Source of the DNA: Siphonodentalium dalli
Lineage: Eukaryota > Mollusca > Scaphopoda > Gadilida > Siphonodentaliidae
DNA length: 64,000 bases
Reading direction: 5' to 3'
Assembly: GCA_032622095.1 (NCBI GenBank)
Contig: CP136063.1
Location: 61,267,897 to 61,331,896, forward strand
In this document: positions 11,091 to 23,648 of the stretch, piece by piece
Position numbering within the stretch: the stretch's first letter is position 1
Layout of the letters: each line of letters starts with the position of its first letter
Position numbers and translations under genes: made by a program
The notes under the pieces: model-generated
Told to the model about the DNA's origin: nothing
The model's database searches: none
The model's input: only the letters and a program-made list of their open reading frames with translations

Positions 11091-12531
11091 GATTATAAAC
11101 GCCCATTATTTTACTAGTCTCTTTGGTATAAAACAAAACATCTCTGTTTGTTAGTTTTAGCTCCTGTATCCACAAGAAGGTAAATAGGCAAGCGATGAGT
11201 TATGTCTTCCACAAAAAATACCAGCGTAATATGATGAGATGACAACTGTTGGAGAATATGATGTCAATGAGGGTTGCACGGCATTCTATTATTCTTGTGG
11301 GTTTAGTTATTGTTCGTAGAAACATAAATGACTTCAATCGGTTTGAGACATTCGTATGGCATTATCAGTATTTATGTTTATGTTGCAATCTCCCACCAGG
11401 AAACATTATTTTTTCTCCTTATATGTATTTAGTTAGTTAGTAATGTTTCAAGTTTTTCAAGAAAGATATTGACGTCAGAATGTGGGCATCCAAGTTGATT
11501 CTTGTTTATATGACCACGGATTTCAATAAATATGCTTTCAAAGATTTTCGTGAATATAGATAAGTCTGATCGAACTTGTGCTTTGATGTTATCATTAACA
11601 TAAATTCCAACCCACCCCCTTCTCTGTCATTCCTATGGTTTCCATATAAATAGTAACTCCCCGTTTTGTCGGTCCATTGGAGACTCAGCTGTCGGCCAAG
11701 TTTCAATAACACCTATTAACGAACCAAACCGGACGATTTGGGTCGTATAATTATAGACTATACATATACATGTATCTGATTTTGTGACGTCACCAATTAT
11801 TATCTAATACGACGCTGTTGTTTTGAATTTCGGGAGCGCGAATGTCGCACAGTAGATCGGAGGGCTTGAAGCATTAATGTCGTAATCGGCTGCCAAGATG
11901 CCAACCCAAATCAGTCGACCTGCAACATTCTCCTATTTATATAAACATCATAAAATAATTTATTTGTGTTTATTTATAGGTGAAAGTAGGTCCATACTGA
12001 ATTCTAACGGGTCTACCCCGGCACTCTACTGGGTCAAATCATCGGACCCTAGGAAGTTTTAACATTCTTTTAAATAAACTAGAATCCAACTCTCAGTATA
12101 AAAAATCTTGTGTTGAGAACAATAATGTTCTGAGGAGTAGACCGATTTACTGTCACAATTGTGAGTTTATTAGTTATTTGGGTACCGGTATTTTAGCCCC
12201 GTTGTGTAAATGTACATGTACGACGCGCCAAACACGGGTCGTGCTATCTTAGCTTGGCTTGACATTGGCGCGTCTCTGGCACTTGTCACGTTTGTTTGAT
12301 TTATACATCGAGCCATTTTAGCATACCGGTATATGATACAAAATTATATCTGCTATAATAAGTTCCCATGGGGATCACCACGAAGATACGCCGTGATGGC
12401 GTCATCTGAAAACAACACACTACCTGTATAATCTGGCCCTCCTTGTGTCTTTATTTATACTTCTATTAGTACATTAATCTCGGAAACGCTATCGGTGGTT
12501 TCTATATCGGGATCTTGCCATTCATCTCCCT
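11091..12531. other. No gene seen: end of duplicated block, copy 1
   Basis: No coding feature is supported. From about 11115 the two copies of the duplication diverge noticeably. Homology with copy 2 proper ends near 12364. Then 12361-12531 resumes homology with 34019-34194 (AGTTCCCATGGGGATCACCA onward), so copy 1 lacks the sequence equivalent to about 29103-34018. Confidence 0.7.
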
Positions 12532-12535
12532 TTAA

Positions 12536-13055
12536 AGATGGATTATCTCTTTGTAAACATGTATTATATAGTTACCGGGGTATAAAATATTAGATTTGAA
12601 TCGAAGACTCCTGTCCGGAAATGCTTCTATCGATTAATATTAATTTTATTTCGAATATTTTCTGGTCTAAAAACGTGTGTTTGTTCAGCTAACGAACAAT
12701 AGTGGTTACTGTTAACATAGACCAGAAATTATATTGTGCAATTTTGTCACAAATAAACGTTAATTATACTCATTATCGCTTATATCTGTGGAACAAAACA
12801 ATACAAACAACCAATCTGTGACATTTGCCATTCGTTGCGTAGCCGTAGGAACAGCCCAGTGCTCTATATCGCAATACGGTCTCATCCGAATGGTCGGTTC
12901 TAAAAATAGTAACATAAATGGGCCCGATTTAATATTCGAAATAAAATCAATATTAATTGATAGAAGCTTTTCCGGACATAGGTCTTCAGTTCATATCTAT
13001 TATTGTATACCCACGCAACTATTTAAAATGTGTTATTTAAAGAGATAATCCATCT
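12536..13055. mobile_element. MITE-B, 520 bp, TTAA target duplication
   Basis: TTAA flanks are at 12532-12535 and 13056-13059. The imperfect terminal inverted repeats are about 125 bp and begin AAAGATGGATTATCTCTTT. There is no coding capacity. TTAA duplications with purine-purine ends fit Kolobok (favoured) or piggyBac non-autonomous elements. The site it occupies is the one that in copy 2 holds a 3.9-kb TTAA insert (34199-38142). Confidence 0.88.
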
Positions 13056-13059
13056 TTAA

Positions 13060-13455
13060 CCTTTGTGTATACCTCTGCAATATATTTATCCACTGATTCC
13101 ACACATTTCGTGAAAAAGTCCTTTGTCAGTCAATGTCCCCGTATACTAACGTAGCGACCAATAAACTTACCGATAATGTAATACTGTAAACATCATCAAT
13201 CGAAGTACTTGTACCGCTACTTCCCATTAATGATATACCTATCTCACATGAACAGGGGCGATGTATGAAATGATATGTCAAATGGTTGTAGATCAGATGA
13301 ATTCCAGTGATTGATATCCGAAATGAAGTAGTGTGAAAAGCCTAATTCAGAGAATGACAAGGCCACAAGGGGATGGAGATGAATGATGTACAGAAATAAA
13401 GTATCCCTTAGATGTTACATACTTGTGATAATATAAATTGATAGAGAAGTGAAAA
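13060..13455 (+). repeat. Unit tail, 5' part (dispersed repeat R37)
   Basis: This is homologous to 38147-38673 and, from about 13313, to 56505-56655. The copy at 38.1 kb has about 138 extra bp (38226-38362). There is no gene. It leads directly into the 37-bp minisatellite. Confidence 0.75.
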
Positions 13456-14235
13456 TGAGAACCTAGATATGAGATGCATGGGAGTATTATAATGAGAACC
13501 TAGATATGAGATGCATGGGAGTAATAGAATGAGAACTTAAATATGAGATGCATGGGAGTAATAGAATGAGAACCTAGATATGAGATGCATGGGAGTAATA
13601 GAATGAGAACCTAGATATGAGATGCATAGGAGTAATAGAATGAGAACTTAAATATGAGATGCATGGGAGTAATAGAATGAGAACCTAGATATAAGATGCA
13701 TGGGAGTAATAGAATGAGAACCTAGATATGAGATGCATGGGAGTAATAGAATGAGAACCTAGATATGAGATGCATGGGAGTAATAGAATGAGAACCTAGA
13801 TATGAGATGCATGGGAGTAATATAATGAGAACCTAGATATGAGATGCATGGGAGTAATAGAATGAGAACCTAGATATGAGATGCATGGGAGTAATATAAT
13901 GAGAACCTAGATATGAGATGCATGGGAGTAATAGAATGAGAACCTATATATGAGATGCATGGGAGTAATATAATGAGAACCTAGATATGAGATGCATGGG
14001 AGTAATAGAATGAGAACCTAGATATGAGATGCATGGGAGTAATATAATGAGAACCTAGATATGAGATGCATGGGAGTAATAGAATGAGAACCTATATATG
14101 AGATGCATGGGAGTAATATAATGAGAACCTAGATATGAGATGCATGGGAGTAATAGAATGAGAACCTAGATATGAGATGCATGGAAGTAATAGAATGAGA
14201 ACCTAGATATGAGATGCATGGGAGTAATAGAATGA
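13456..14235 (+). repeat. 37-bp minisatellite, about 21 copies
   Basis: The unit reads GAGAACCTAGATATGAGATG then CATGGGAGTAATAGAAT (37 bp). Variants alternate AGAAT/ATAAT and CTAGAT/CTATAT, with some higher-order pairing in the second half. The homologous array in the next unit (38674-38878) has about five units, and the 56.6-kb copy has one. Confidence 0.92.
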
Positions 14236-14569
14236 GTAGTGTTATCATGAGTATTGAACGACGAATGAAATAATCATATATGAAACACACGTACATCACT
14301 ATGCATCATGTGTATCACTCATATGGTCACAATGATAACCCCTCTCTCACATATAAATGCATAACTCACATATGGGTGTGTGTATATACGCCATACAAGA
14401 ACGATGAAATAGACATAATAACAAAAATATTACAAATAGCCATAATTATTAGTATCATATTCGGTTTAGAGTGTTTCCCCTTATATATCATGGGTGAGTA
14501 TTTTGACCAGTGGCCACATGATCTCGAAGAATCTCGATCGAGGTTTTTTACACAAATCGAGGTTTAGTA
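14236..14569 (+). repeat. Unit tail, 3' part of R37
   Basis: ATGAGTAGTGTTATCATGAG through CATAATTATT is shared with 38822-39085 and 56690-56925. No gene is supported. At 14568-14569 the TA target site of the pogo-like element begins. Confidence 0.75.
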
Positions 14570-15024
14570 CAGTCAGTCAGGGTATAGCGGATCACTTTTT
14601 CCCGTACTTCTCTGCAACTAAAAGGAATTTCCTGGATTTTTTCATTAAGTTGATATTTATAGACATGTATATACTGCTTCCTTTGGAAGTAGAATTATTT
14701 GTACCAAGTCCTCCTTTATTTCGGAAAATTAGATCGTTTGACAGGCGTAAATTGGTCAGTAGCTGACCACTTTTGTCAGTAGCGGATCACTTGCTTCAAT
14801 GAATAATTTTACCCTTCCTACCTCACTTTTACACCTTGTTAGCATAAGATGTATTGTAACAAGCTAGTTTGAAGATTGTTTTGCACAATACACTGTACCT
14901 CTAGTTTTAATGTACTTAGTAACAGAAAACCCCACAGAAAACAAGCATGCCAGTTGTTTATATTTTCTAAAAATAGTTTCGTTTTAACTTTACTGGTTAC
15001 TGCCCATGTGCGATCCGCTATTAA

Positions 15025-15544
15025 AGGTGGATTATCTCTTTGTAAACATGTATTATATAGTTACCGGGGTATAAAATATTAGATTTGAATCAAAGACTCC
15101 TGTCCGGAAATGCTTCTATCGGTTAATATTAATTTTATTTCGAATATTTTCTGGTCTAAAAAGGTGTGTTTGTTCAGCTAACGAACAATGGTGGTTACTG
15201 TTAACAGAGACCAGAAATTATATTGTGCAATTTTGTCACAAATAGATGTTAATTATACTCGTTATCGCTTATATCGTTGGAACAAAACAATACAAACAAC
15301 CAATCTGTGACATTTGACATTCGTTGCGTAGCCGTGGGAACAGCCCAGTGCTCTATATCGCAATAAGGTCTCATCCGAATGGTCGGTTCTAAAAATAGTA
15401 ACATAAATGGGCCCGATTTTATATTCGAAATAAAATCAATATTAATTGATAGAAGCTTCTCCGGACATAGGTCTTCAGTTCATATCTATTATTTTATACC
15501 CACGCAACTATTTAAAATTTGTTATTTAAAGAGATAATCCATCT
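15025..15544. mobile_element. MITE-B, 520 bp, nested in pogo-like element
   Basis: TTAA flanks are at 15021-15024 and 15545-15548. It is nearly identical to the 12536 and 39257 copies in length and sequence, with ends AAAGGTGGATTATCTC / GAGATAATCCATCTTT. Confidence 0.9.
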
Positions 15545-15807
15545 TTAACGACTCATGCAGGCAAAACAAATGGACACTTTCAAGACGAAGGTAATTACCA
15601 ATCAAAATTAAATTTTTATGGCATGAATTAGTATGATGGAACAACAAAATAAAATACTTACCACTAGCGTAGCTGATCCACAACTTCATTTAATTTTTTC
15701 ATAAAAAAAATATTCACGACCCGGCTCTCCTATTTTCGTTTCGCAATTTTTCGGTCGGCTTCGTAAACATGTGAAAAAATGAAGTTGCCGACGGACAATT
15801 CGAATAT

Positions 15808-16849
15808 TATGGAGCCCCGGAGGTGACATCCGAATTTTTTATTTTAAGTCGTGGCCACGAGAATAAAGTCGTGGCCACGAGAATATGAGGTCGTGGCCAC
15901 GAGACAACGAAGTCGTGGGCACGAGAATAAAGTCGTGGCCACGAGAATAAAGTCGTGGGCACGAGAATAATGTCGTGGCCACGAGAATAATGTCGTGGCC
16001 ACGAGAATATAGTCGTGGCCACGAGAATATGAAGTCGTGGCCACGAGAATATGAAGTCGTGGCCACGAGACTATGAAGTCGTGGCCACGAGAATAAGGTC
16101 GTGGCCACGAGAATAAGGTCGTGGCCACGAGAATAAAGTCGTGGCCACGAGAATAGAGTCGTGGGCACGAGAATAATGTCGTGGCCACGAGAATAAAGTC
16201 GTGGCCACGAGCATAAAGTCGTGGCCACGAGAATAATGTCGTGGCCACGAGAATACGGAGTCGTGGCCACGACCATATTCTCGTGGCCACGACATTATTC
16301 TCGTGGCCACGACTCCATATTCTCGTGGCCACGACATTATTCTCGTGGCCACGACTTTATGCTCGTGGCCACGACTTTATTCTCGTGGCCACGACATTAT
16401 TCTCGTGGCCACGACATTATTCTCGTGCCCACGACTCTATTCTCGTGGCCACGACTTTATTCTCGTGGCCACGACCTTATTCTCGTGGCCACGAGTTCAT
16501 AGTCTCGTGGCCACGACTTCATATTCTCGTGGCCACGACTTCATATTCTCGTGGCCACGACTATATTCTCGTGGCCACGACATTATTCTCGTGGCCACGA
16601 CTTTATGCTGGTGGCCACGACTTTATTCTCGTGGCCACGACATTATTCTCGTGCCCACGACTTTATTCTCGTGGCCACGACTTTATTCTCGTGCCCACGA
16701 CTTCGTTGTCTCGTGGCCACGACCTCATATTCTCGTGGCCACGACTTCATATGCTCGTGGCCACGACTTCATATTCTCGTGGCCACGACTTTATTCTCGT
16801 GGCCACGACTTAAAATAAAAAATTCGGATGTCACCTCCGGGGCTCCATA
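15808..16849. mobile_element. 1,042-bp palindromic element made of 20-bp palindromic repeats
   Basis: The element is flanked by GAATAT at 15802-15807 and 16850-16855. The ends are TATGGAGCCCCGGAGGTGAC and its exact complement. Each half is an array of a roughly 19-23-bp unit, TCGTGGCCACGAGAATAA with variants (G-C swap GTGGGCACG, extra GA, central ATG). The unit core TCGTGGCCACGA is itself a palindrome. The orientation of the units flips near 16262-16270, so the whole element is one large inverted repeat. Open frames exist on both strands only because the unit lacks stops. It looks like a foldback-type non-autonomous element. Confidence 0.85.
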
Positions 16850-19800
16850 GAATATAACTTTGTACGGTATATTTTAATAAGTATCTTCATAAAACTACCA
16901 CAAAAGAATGGCCACAACTTTTATTAATAATGAGATTTTATTGCGGAAACATAATCTGATCCGCTATACACGATGATCCGCTATATCCTGACTGACTGTA
17001 CATCGATTTTGGGTTCTCCCTGACCTGATCAAATTCATACGCCGATCATATTGGCTTTTACAGTACACAATAAAACGACACAATACGCATACACAAATTA
17101 CTAGCACAACTTGCAGAAAAAATAAATAAAGTAAACCTACACATCGGCGGGATATATATCAAAATTTCTCCAACCAACCGTTTAATATCAAGTCAATAAT
17201 ATAAAACTAAATAGTTGGTATCCTGCATCGTCACCCTCTATTGAACTATTATCACAAGTATTAAAGATGGATTATCTCCTTAAATAACAAATTTTAACCT
17301 TCCATCGGCTGAACACGAATATGTGGCCAATTACTTTTTTTTGGTATGGGAAGCCAAATTGGCAATGGTGTGAGCTGGATCAAAGGATGTACAAGGCTGT
17401 CTATTTTGCCCCTATAGTGTGGTCGTCGGAAGGTTTGTCCCAGAAGAAATTGGTAAAGAAGCGGGTTTGGTGTCATTCGACGCGGGATAATCTCGTGTAT
17501 AACATATTATATCCAAAATCCGCTTTGGGGAAAATTCAGGATCCGAGATGGCGTCCAACATGGCTGCCGTTAGTCAAAAGAGACTCTGACTGAGATTAAT
17601 TCGATTATAATGAGCACAAATGTTGTCATGTGTATACAAATGTATACATTTTTGCAAAGTTAAAATATTATGCCACCTTTCTATAGAAAAAATGGAACCC
17701 CTCGCCCCAGATGGCCGCCTAAACTCGAAAATTTTAAGTTTTTGCCTAATACCTTAAAGATCAGTTCCTGATGTTTGATAATGGTTGAGACTGCCGACCG
17801 TGATTAGTCTTTTTCATGTTAATTCAGCAATGGGGCAATGAAAGATACTATAAATGGGGTCCCAGACTCATCTACACCCTTAAAAATTCGATTTTACAGA
17901 ACACGGTATAAACTTCCACAAAAATCGCCATTGGGATTCCAGTCATATATCAACAAGAAATAGACAGAACTGTACAATGTAAGTTGGGCACACCATTATC
18001 TATCGATACTCCAATTCCATGAAACCCAAATTGGCATTTTGTCTCAAAATGGCGGTCAAAATATGAAAAATGGCTGATATTGATCACATTGTCATTCAAA
18101 CCATTATAAGTAGAGGTTGATGAATAAAATTGACTAAATAAATACGAATGTATACCTCTTTATGATGTCATTATGCTAGCTCTATGGAAAAACTTAAAAA
18201 TCAGTGCCCAAAAAGGCCACCCGATGCGAAAAATACTATTTTCTATCACAGCTGTTTATCACTTCTTGTTCTCTGAACTGGGAAACAATGGGTATACTAT
18301 TTAAATGGTCGTGTCAACTGATCATTCCAGCAATGACATGTCTAATCGTTTAGGTCATAGTTTACCCCGGTCCTTCACTAATAAGTTGTAACGAATGCGG
18401 TATGAAATTTAACCAAAATCGGCTTTGGGGCTCTGGTCACATTTGATATTTAGGGATGAGTAGATGTTGTCTCCAAAATAATTGAGCGTTTCTTTTATTT
18501 GTGAACATTCCATCTCAAATAGACAGAAAGCGGAAACTAATAATTTTTATCTAATATGGCTTCCAAAACGAAAATGGTAGACTCTGACCAGCTTGTCATA
18601 TAATGGAAGTTGTGAGTAGTGGATGCAGTTGCTAGTTGGCTAATCTTGGTGGCTCATATATATCGAAACTATTTATTTTCAATCTTTTGGTGGCTTCCCG
18701 CGGGTTGGCACAATTTCGTCGCATTAGTGCTATAATGTCGTAAATCCATTTTGGCGGGAAATGAGTATTTGATATCATTCGAATCGTGAGAAAAAATCCA
18801 ATTCGATGGGCCAAACTGTTTTTGCATTAGATGGGAAATAATCACACAAACAAGTGACACAAATGTCATATCTCCAGCGATATTTTACAATTATTCGTGC
18901 TATAAGTTCGTATGTCCAACAGGAGCCAAATCGGATGCTTCAGGTTGTCCACTTGGCTTCTGTTTTGTGTTTGTAACTTCTAAAATGTGTGCTATATGGT
19001 CGTATCTCCATGTTAGTCAGGTGATCATTTGGGTAAATTTTCATAATGTAGAATTGGCATTTTTTAGTTCATAGACACATGCGATTGCCACCATATTTAG
19101 CTTAATCTGCATTTATTAGCACAATTTGCATTACAGCACAGAAACCAATCGTCATTGGCGTACCCAAATGGTCTTATCTCCAAACAAGTTATAGCTTTTT
19201 AAAAGATAACGAGGGAGTAAACATACAAATATGTGGTTCAATGGACAGCTAATGTCAGTTGTCATTGGGATAAATACAACAATACGCCATGCTTTCTCAA
19301 CATTAGTAGAAATGTTGTCTGAAATCCTCAACCTTCATTTTCTCGGAAAGTTGAAAATGTGGGTTACGACACTATAACACTGATGCGACGAAGTATTAAC
19401 TATTCGGGCTCGGCCATCATTTCGTTTCACTTGCGGTACACGTCTCGATAGTCGCAACAGAGGTTGATCCAGAATAAGTAAGCAGAGTGCGATTTTGACT
19501 TCAGCATACCCTATCGGATATCTGATAAAATCAGCTCTGAGAAAACTTTAAGATCCGAGATGGCATCAAATAGGGCCCTCCGACAACAATAGAAGTCATA
19601 AGTATAGGATATTTGTGCTTTGATTGCTTTACGAAAAAAATTGTACGTGAATATTTATCTCTTATTGAATACAGTATTGTTTTAATGTGGACTATGTATG
19701 AAAAATCATATTCCCTAACCTCTTAAGAAGGTTACCAAAACATGAATGTGTCCGATTTATAACTAGGTTGAGATACACTGAAAAAACTCTTTAGTTAGAC

Positions 19801-20560
19801 GATTTGCATAGAAAGTAAAACATAACGACTATAAATTTCCGCTAAACGGATTGTGAACGCACATTTTTGGAACTAGCTGAACTAAATGTAGCCCATGTAC
19901 ATTGTACAGTTCTGTCCATTTCTTGTTGATATTTGACTGGAATCCCAATGGCGATTTTTGTGGAATTTTACACCGCGTTCTGTAAAATCGAATTTTTCAG
20001 GGTGTAGATGAGTCTGGGACCCCATTTATGGTATCTTTCATTGCTCCAATGCTGCATTAACATGAATAAGACTAACCGAAATCACCAATCGGAACCATTA
20101 TCAAACAACAGGAACTGAACTTTAAGATATTAGGCAAAAACTTCAAATTTTCGAGTTTAGGCCGCCATCTTGGCGGCCATCTGGGGCGAGGGGTTCCATT
20201 TTTTATGGATAGGTGGCATGCATGATACTTTACCTTCGCAAAATGTCTACATTTGTATACATATCACTGGGGTGAAACTGTTTCACCAGAATCGATTCTA
20301 TCACTATTTCCGTTCCGACCCTATTGTTACATTTTACTGATTTTTCGATCATTTTGAATGACAAAATATGTACATCATTCAGAAAAATGGTAAGTATATA
20401 GTTTTAAAATAGTTCTCCACACATACTTCAGTGGGTCTAGATCCAGGAAACATTCATTTCAATGTTTCAGAATGGAAACACTCTCCATATCACATATTAA
20501 TGTAAATTTATGTGATGATCAGTCGTATTGTGTTGATAATTTTGCAAAACTTCATCTTAA

Positions 20561-21152
20561 AGGGGTACTGTACGCCATTTTCAATAAATTCCCGGTGATA
20601 ACAACGATCTATTATCGATACTATATAGAAATATAAGTAATTTGAGTCGAAGATGTACTCTGTAAACGCTCAGGTTAATAGGCTATCTTAAAATTTTATA
20701 ATTTAAAAGTTAATAATTTAATATAAATTGATTTTATGGCTCCAGCCATAAAATGGCGTCTCTTAAAATTCGAATTTCCGTGTACAAAACGTAATCAAAT
20801 TATAATTGAGGGATACTGGATTAGGAAAACAATTGCACACACGATCGTTTGAAACATTATGCTTATACGGGGAGAAAACCCAAGCCACTCATTGACTAGT
20901 GACGGTACACTAACTTAAATGAGTATATGGGACTACTAAGCATATAATATAATGTTTATTTGATTCATTTGGTTGAAAACTTTACAAAAATTACTCGACA
21001 ACGACAATTTGTATTTTTGCATTCCGGTAAATTTGCCATCCGTAACAATACTTCGTACTCAACAAACTTAAAAAAAATGGAAAAGTTGTTACCTTATTCT
21101 CCGACTCGGGGATTATAGAAACCAACAACAACATCTTGGGTACAGTCCCCCT
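20561..21152. mobile_element. MITE-A, 592 bp, TTAA target duplication
   Basis: Copy 1 has the empty site (TTAA at about 4967). The flanks TTAA are at 20557-20560 and 21153-21156. The ends are AAAGGGGTACTGTAC-like and GTACAGTCCCCCTTT. A second, diverged member lies at 51811-52465. It is non-coding, and Kolobok-like or piggyBac-like by its target site and ends. Confidence 0.9.
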
Positions 21153-21803
21153 TTAACCTTCGAAATAGTATGTATGAAACAAGAGAGGATCTCGTCAGTT
21201 TCAACACGATTTATATTTGGTCATATAAGCTCAATCTTGACACATCAAACTATTTGAAAATGTAAAAAACAATCAGTAAAACGCGTAATTGCATAGTAAC
21301 AGGTGGGTTCCGACTCTATAATGTTTGGTTCCGACTCTTTCTCACCCCAAATTGATAGATTCCGGTTCCATTGCCGGTTCAATCGACACGAAATGACTCT
21401 GATTTTAAAACAAGAGTAATGCAATAAAAATGGACATGGAGCTTCAAAACTTATTTTGGATCCGCCGAAGCTTATGTATGTTTCTTGACTATTTGCGTCA
21501 AACATTTATACAGTTAAATTTCAATCGCAAGATCATCATATGCCGATAGCTTATAGTCACACACTTACATATCTCTATTTCCCGAGAATCAGATGATATT
21601 ATTGCAAGAAGAAGTTTGCCGTGGGTGACAATCACGTTAGACATTTTGTAGATTCTCATCCTGATGATTAACTTGTTATTCTAGTGGGAGAAGATGACGT
21701 TGAGTCATTGGGTGGAAACCATAGATACAGAATCGTTCGTTTTAGGGTGCAAGGGAAGGAACTGAGACAGGGCGATGAAAAATTCTAGCTGAACGAAGAA
21801 ACA

Positions 21804-22544
21804 ATGTCGCTTAAAGTTGTGTCTGCGGCAGAATGCCATCTATTAGTAAGTCCATGTGCCAAAGTTTCAAAAAAGAACACACAAATGAAGGATGTTAATT
21901 CCAGGAGGTCATTATTTACCGACACGATCGACTCCAATATTAATGTAGATTGCTGCGACCCAGTTAACGAGATATCTGCAATAGTGGACGAGATAACTGG
22001 CCTCTTACCAGAAATAATACACCAATTAAAAGACGCAGACAGGTTGCCAGACTGGATGTCTTTTCTTCAACAATTAACCTCGGGTACATTCTCTATAAAT
22101 AATGTCTATTTTCAGCTATTTCTAGATGTTGTACGATTTCTTGAATCCGAGGGTGCAAAAGCATGCGATATACTCCGGAGGTAAAACTGTTCTGGGCCGT
22201 TGGCTGCAGACTATTTCATTCTGAATTCATTCGGTTTATGGGAGGGACGAAATGTGCAGGGTTCCAGGATTGGGAAAGTGTTGCTACAAGATGCCCGAAT
22301 TAACTTTGTGTGCCCCAGTTTAAAAACACTTAGGACAAAATTAATTTATCCAGAGAGTGAATGCAACAAACCAGGAATCATTGGTCAAAATATAGAACAT
22401 TTTAAAACTGCAGCCACAAACGACGTCTCGTATAAACTTTGTTTATATGTGAAAAGAATTGCAATGGGCTTTGGGACACAGCTTGGAGAGACTGATTTAT
22501 TTGGGCAGCTTTGGTGGGCGTGCTGGTTGCAGCCGGTGTGGTGA
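21804..22544 (+). pseudogene. Broken unidentified gene inside E1, copy 2
   Basis: Counterpart of 5618-6358. The 126-codon part and the following 6014-type part translate identically, with the same stop (about 22182) and the same frame switch into the MRYTPEVKLFW frame and back. The shared lesions show that the gene was already broken before duplication, or that the copies were homogenised afterwards. Function is unknown. Confidence 0.45.
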
Positions 22545-22626
22545 AGGTGTTTACTGAATTAAGTCCATCGCCGACCTCCATCACATCATCATTGGGGGCG
22601 CTGCCTCGGCCTGTGCCACCAGATCG

Positions 22627-23154
22627 ATGGATAAATCAAGTAAGAACAGCGAGTCCCACATGATCAACATCGCGCCACCGATTCCATTGTACATTCTGAA
22701 GGAAAACAAATTCAAAAGTTTTGGAGGCAATCTTTATAACGATATGAATTCAAAAGCCATAGATATCCAAAACTGGTACATTATACTGCAAAAGGACCAT
22801 AATCTCATCGCGCTATTCAATAAACATTAGTGGCCATTTAGGTTACCCGTTCCTTGCTGTCATGGTTTGTCATAACTGGCAAAATGAAGCTGAGCAGCCT
22901 GAGAAAACAAGCGTCGATCGAATAGAACCGGCTCTTTAGAAGGGACGATAGAATCGATCTAGAACATGAAAGTCACAAATGAGTCGGAACATTTTTCACT
23001 ATTTTTGACGGTTCATTTAGATTCTTATTCTGCTGCGGGAATCTTGGGAGATAGTTTCATTACACTCTGTCACCATCAAGGTATACGTCCTGATAATTTC
23101 CGACTGGATTTACAGGCGAATAGACAAAATTTGCAGCGTCGAATGATACATTGA
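22627..23154 (+). pseudogene. Further possible coding fragments of the E1 gene, copy 2
   Basis: Counterpart of 6441-6968. The first fragment differs by a Thr-to-Pro and an Asn-to-Ile change, and the second is unchanged. The evidence for real coding function is weak. Confidence 0.25.
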
Positions 23155-23648
23155 ATTTACATGGGAAATGCAAACGCTCGAGTTGCATGGTCTAAATGTG
23201 TTGATATATGCACGTAACGGAACATCGATTGCATAAATATTGTTACTGAATTGCTATAAACCTTTCGTAGATCAATACTAATAGTTTAAAACTTACCTTT
23301 GTGTCATGTTTTTGTGAAAATGGCGCCCAAAACTTTCTAGAAAAAGTTAAAAAGTCAAAATGGAGTCGGATCTCAACGCCGACAGAGACGGAACAAACGG
23401 GCGATAGAATCGATCCTGGTGAAACAGTTTCCCCCAGTGCATATGGCAACATTTGTTCTCACTATAATCGAATCAATCTCAGTCATAGTCTTTTTGATTA
23501 AGGGCGGCCATGTTGGACGCCATCTTGGATCCTGGATTTTCCCCACAGCGGATTTAGGATATGTCGTAGCAGAGATTCTCCCGCGTCGAATGACACCAAG
23601 ATCGCTTGTTCTGAGTCAACCCCCTTTTTTGCGTACCACGACCACACT

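Larger units (their letters stand above)
515..12364 (+). repeat. Tandem segmental duplication, copy 1 (main block)
   Basis: This block matches 16982-29102 in direct orientation. The offset is 16467 at first, then 15590, 16186 and 16760 as copy-specific insertions accumulate. Identity is extremely high (isolated single-base differences) up to about 11.1 kb and then falls visibly, to roughly 95 percent, to the end. The block starts with the last 17 bp of the pogo-like element found intact at 14570-16998, which shows that the left breakpoint lies inside that element's 3' end. It then abuts the 514-bp arm directly. It contains E1, a zinc-finger array and a short TTAA-MITE relic. Confidence 0.92.
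14570..16998. mobile_element. TA-flanked pogo/Tigger-like element with two nested elements
   Basis: The ends are CAGTCAGTCAGGGTATAGCG and, at the right, CGCTATATCCTGACTGACTG, with TA on both sides (14568-14569, 16999-17000). The TA duplication, CAG start and GCGGATCA-type motifs repeated inside the left end fit the Tc1/mariner group, pogo/Tigger branch. After removing the MITE-B (15025-15544) and the palindrome (15808-16849) about 0.86 kb of own sequence remains, without a transposase. It is therefore non-autonomous. Its last 17 bp also occur at 515-531. Confidence 0.75.
17416..23648. mobile_element. E1 composite inverted-repeat element, copy 2
   Basis: Same organisation as 949-7462: arms at both ends, E2 nested in the left arm. 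It is without the 871-bp insertion and with a TTAA MITE inserted at 20557-20560. Confidence 0.65.

Noticed and set aside
15807-16850. Long open frames with repeated ATTLFSWPRLYSRGHD peptides on both strands
   Set aside because: They are produced by a stop-free palindromic DNA repeat read in several frames. There is no start context and no non-repeat sequence, so they are not proteins.
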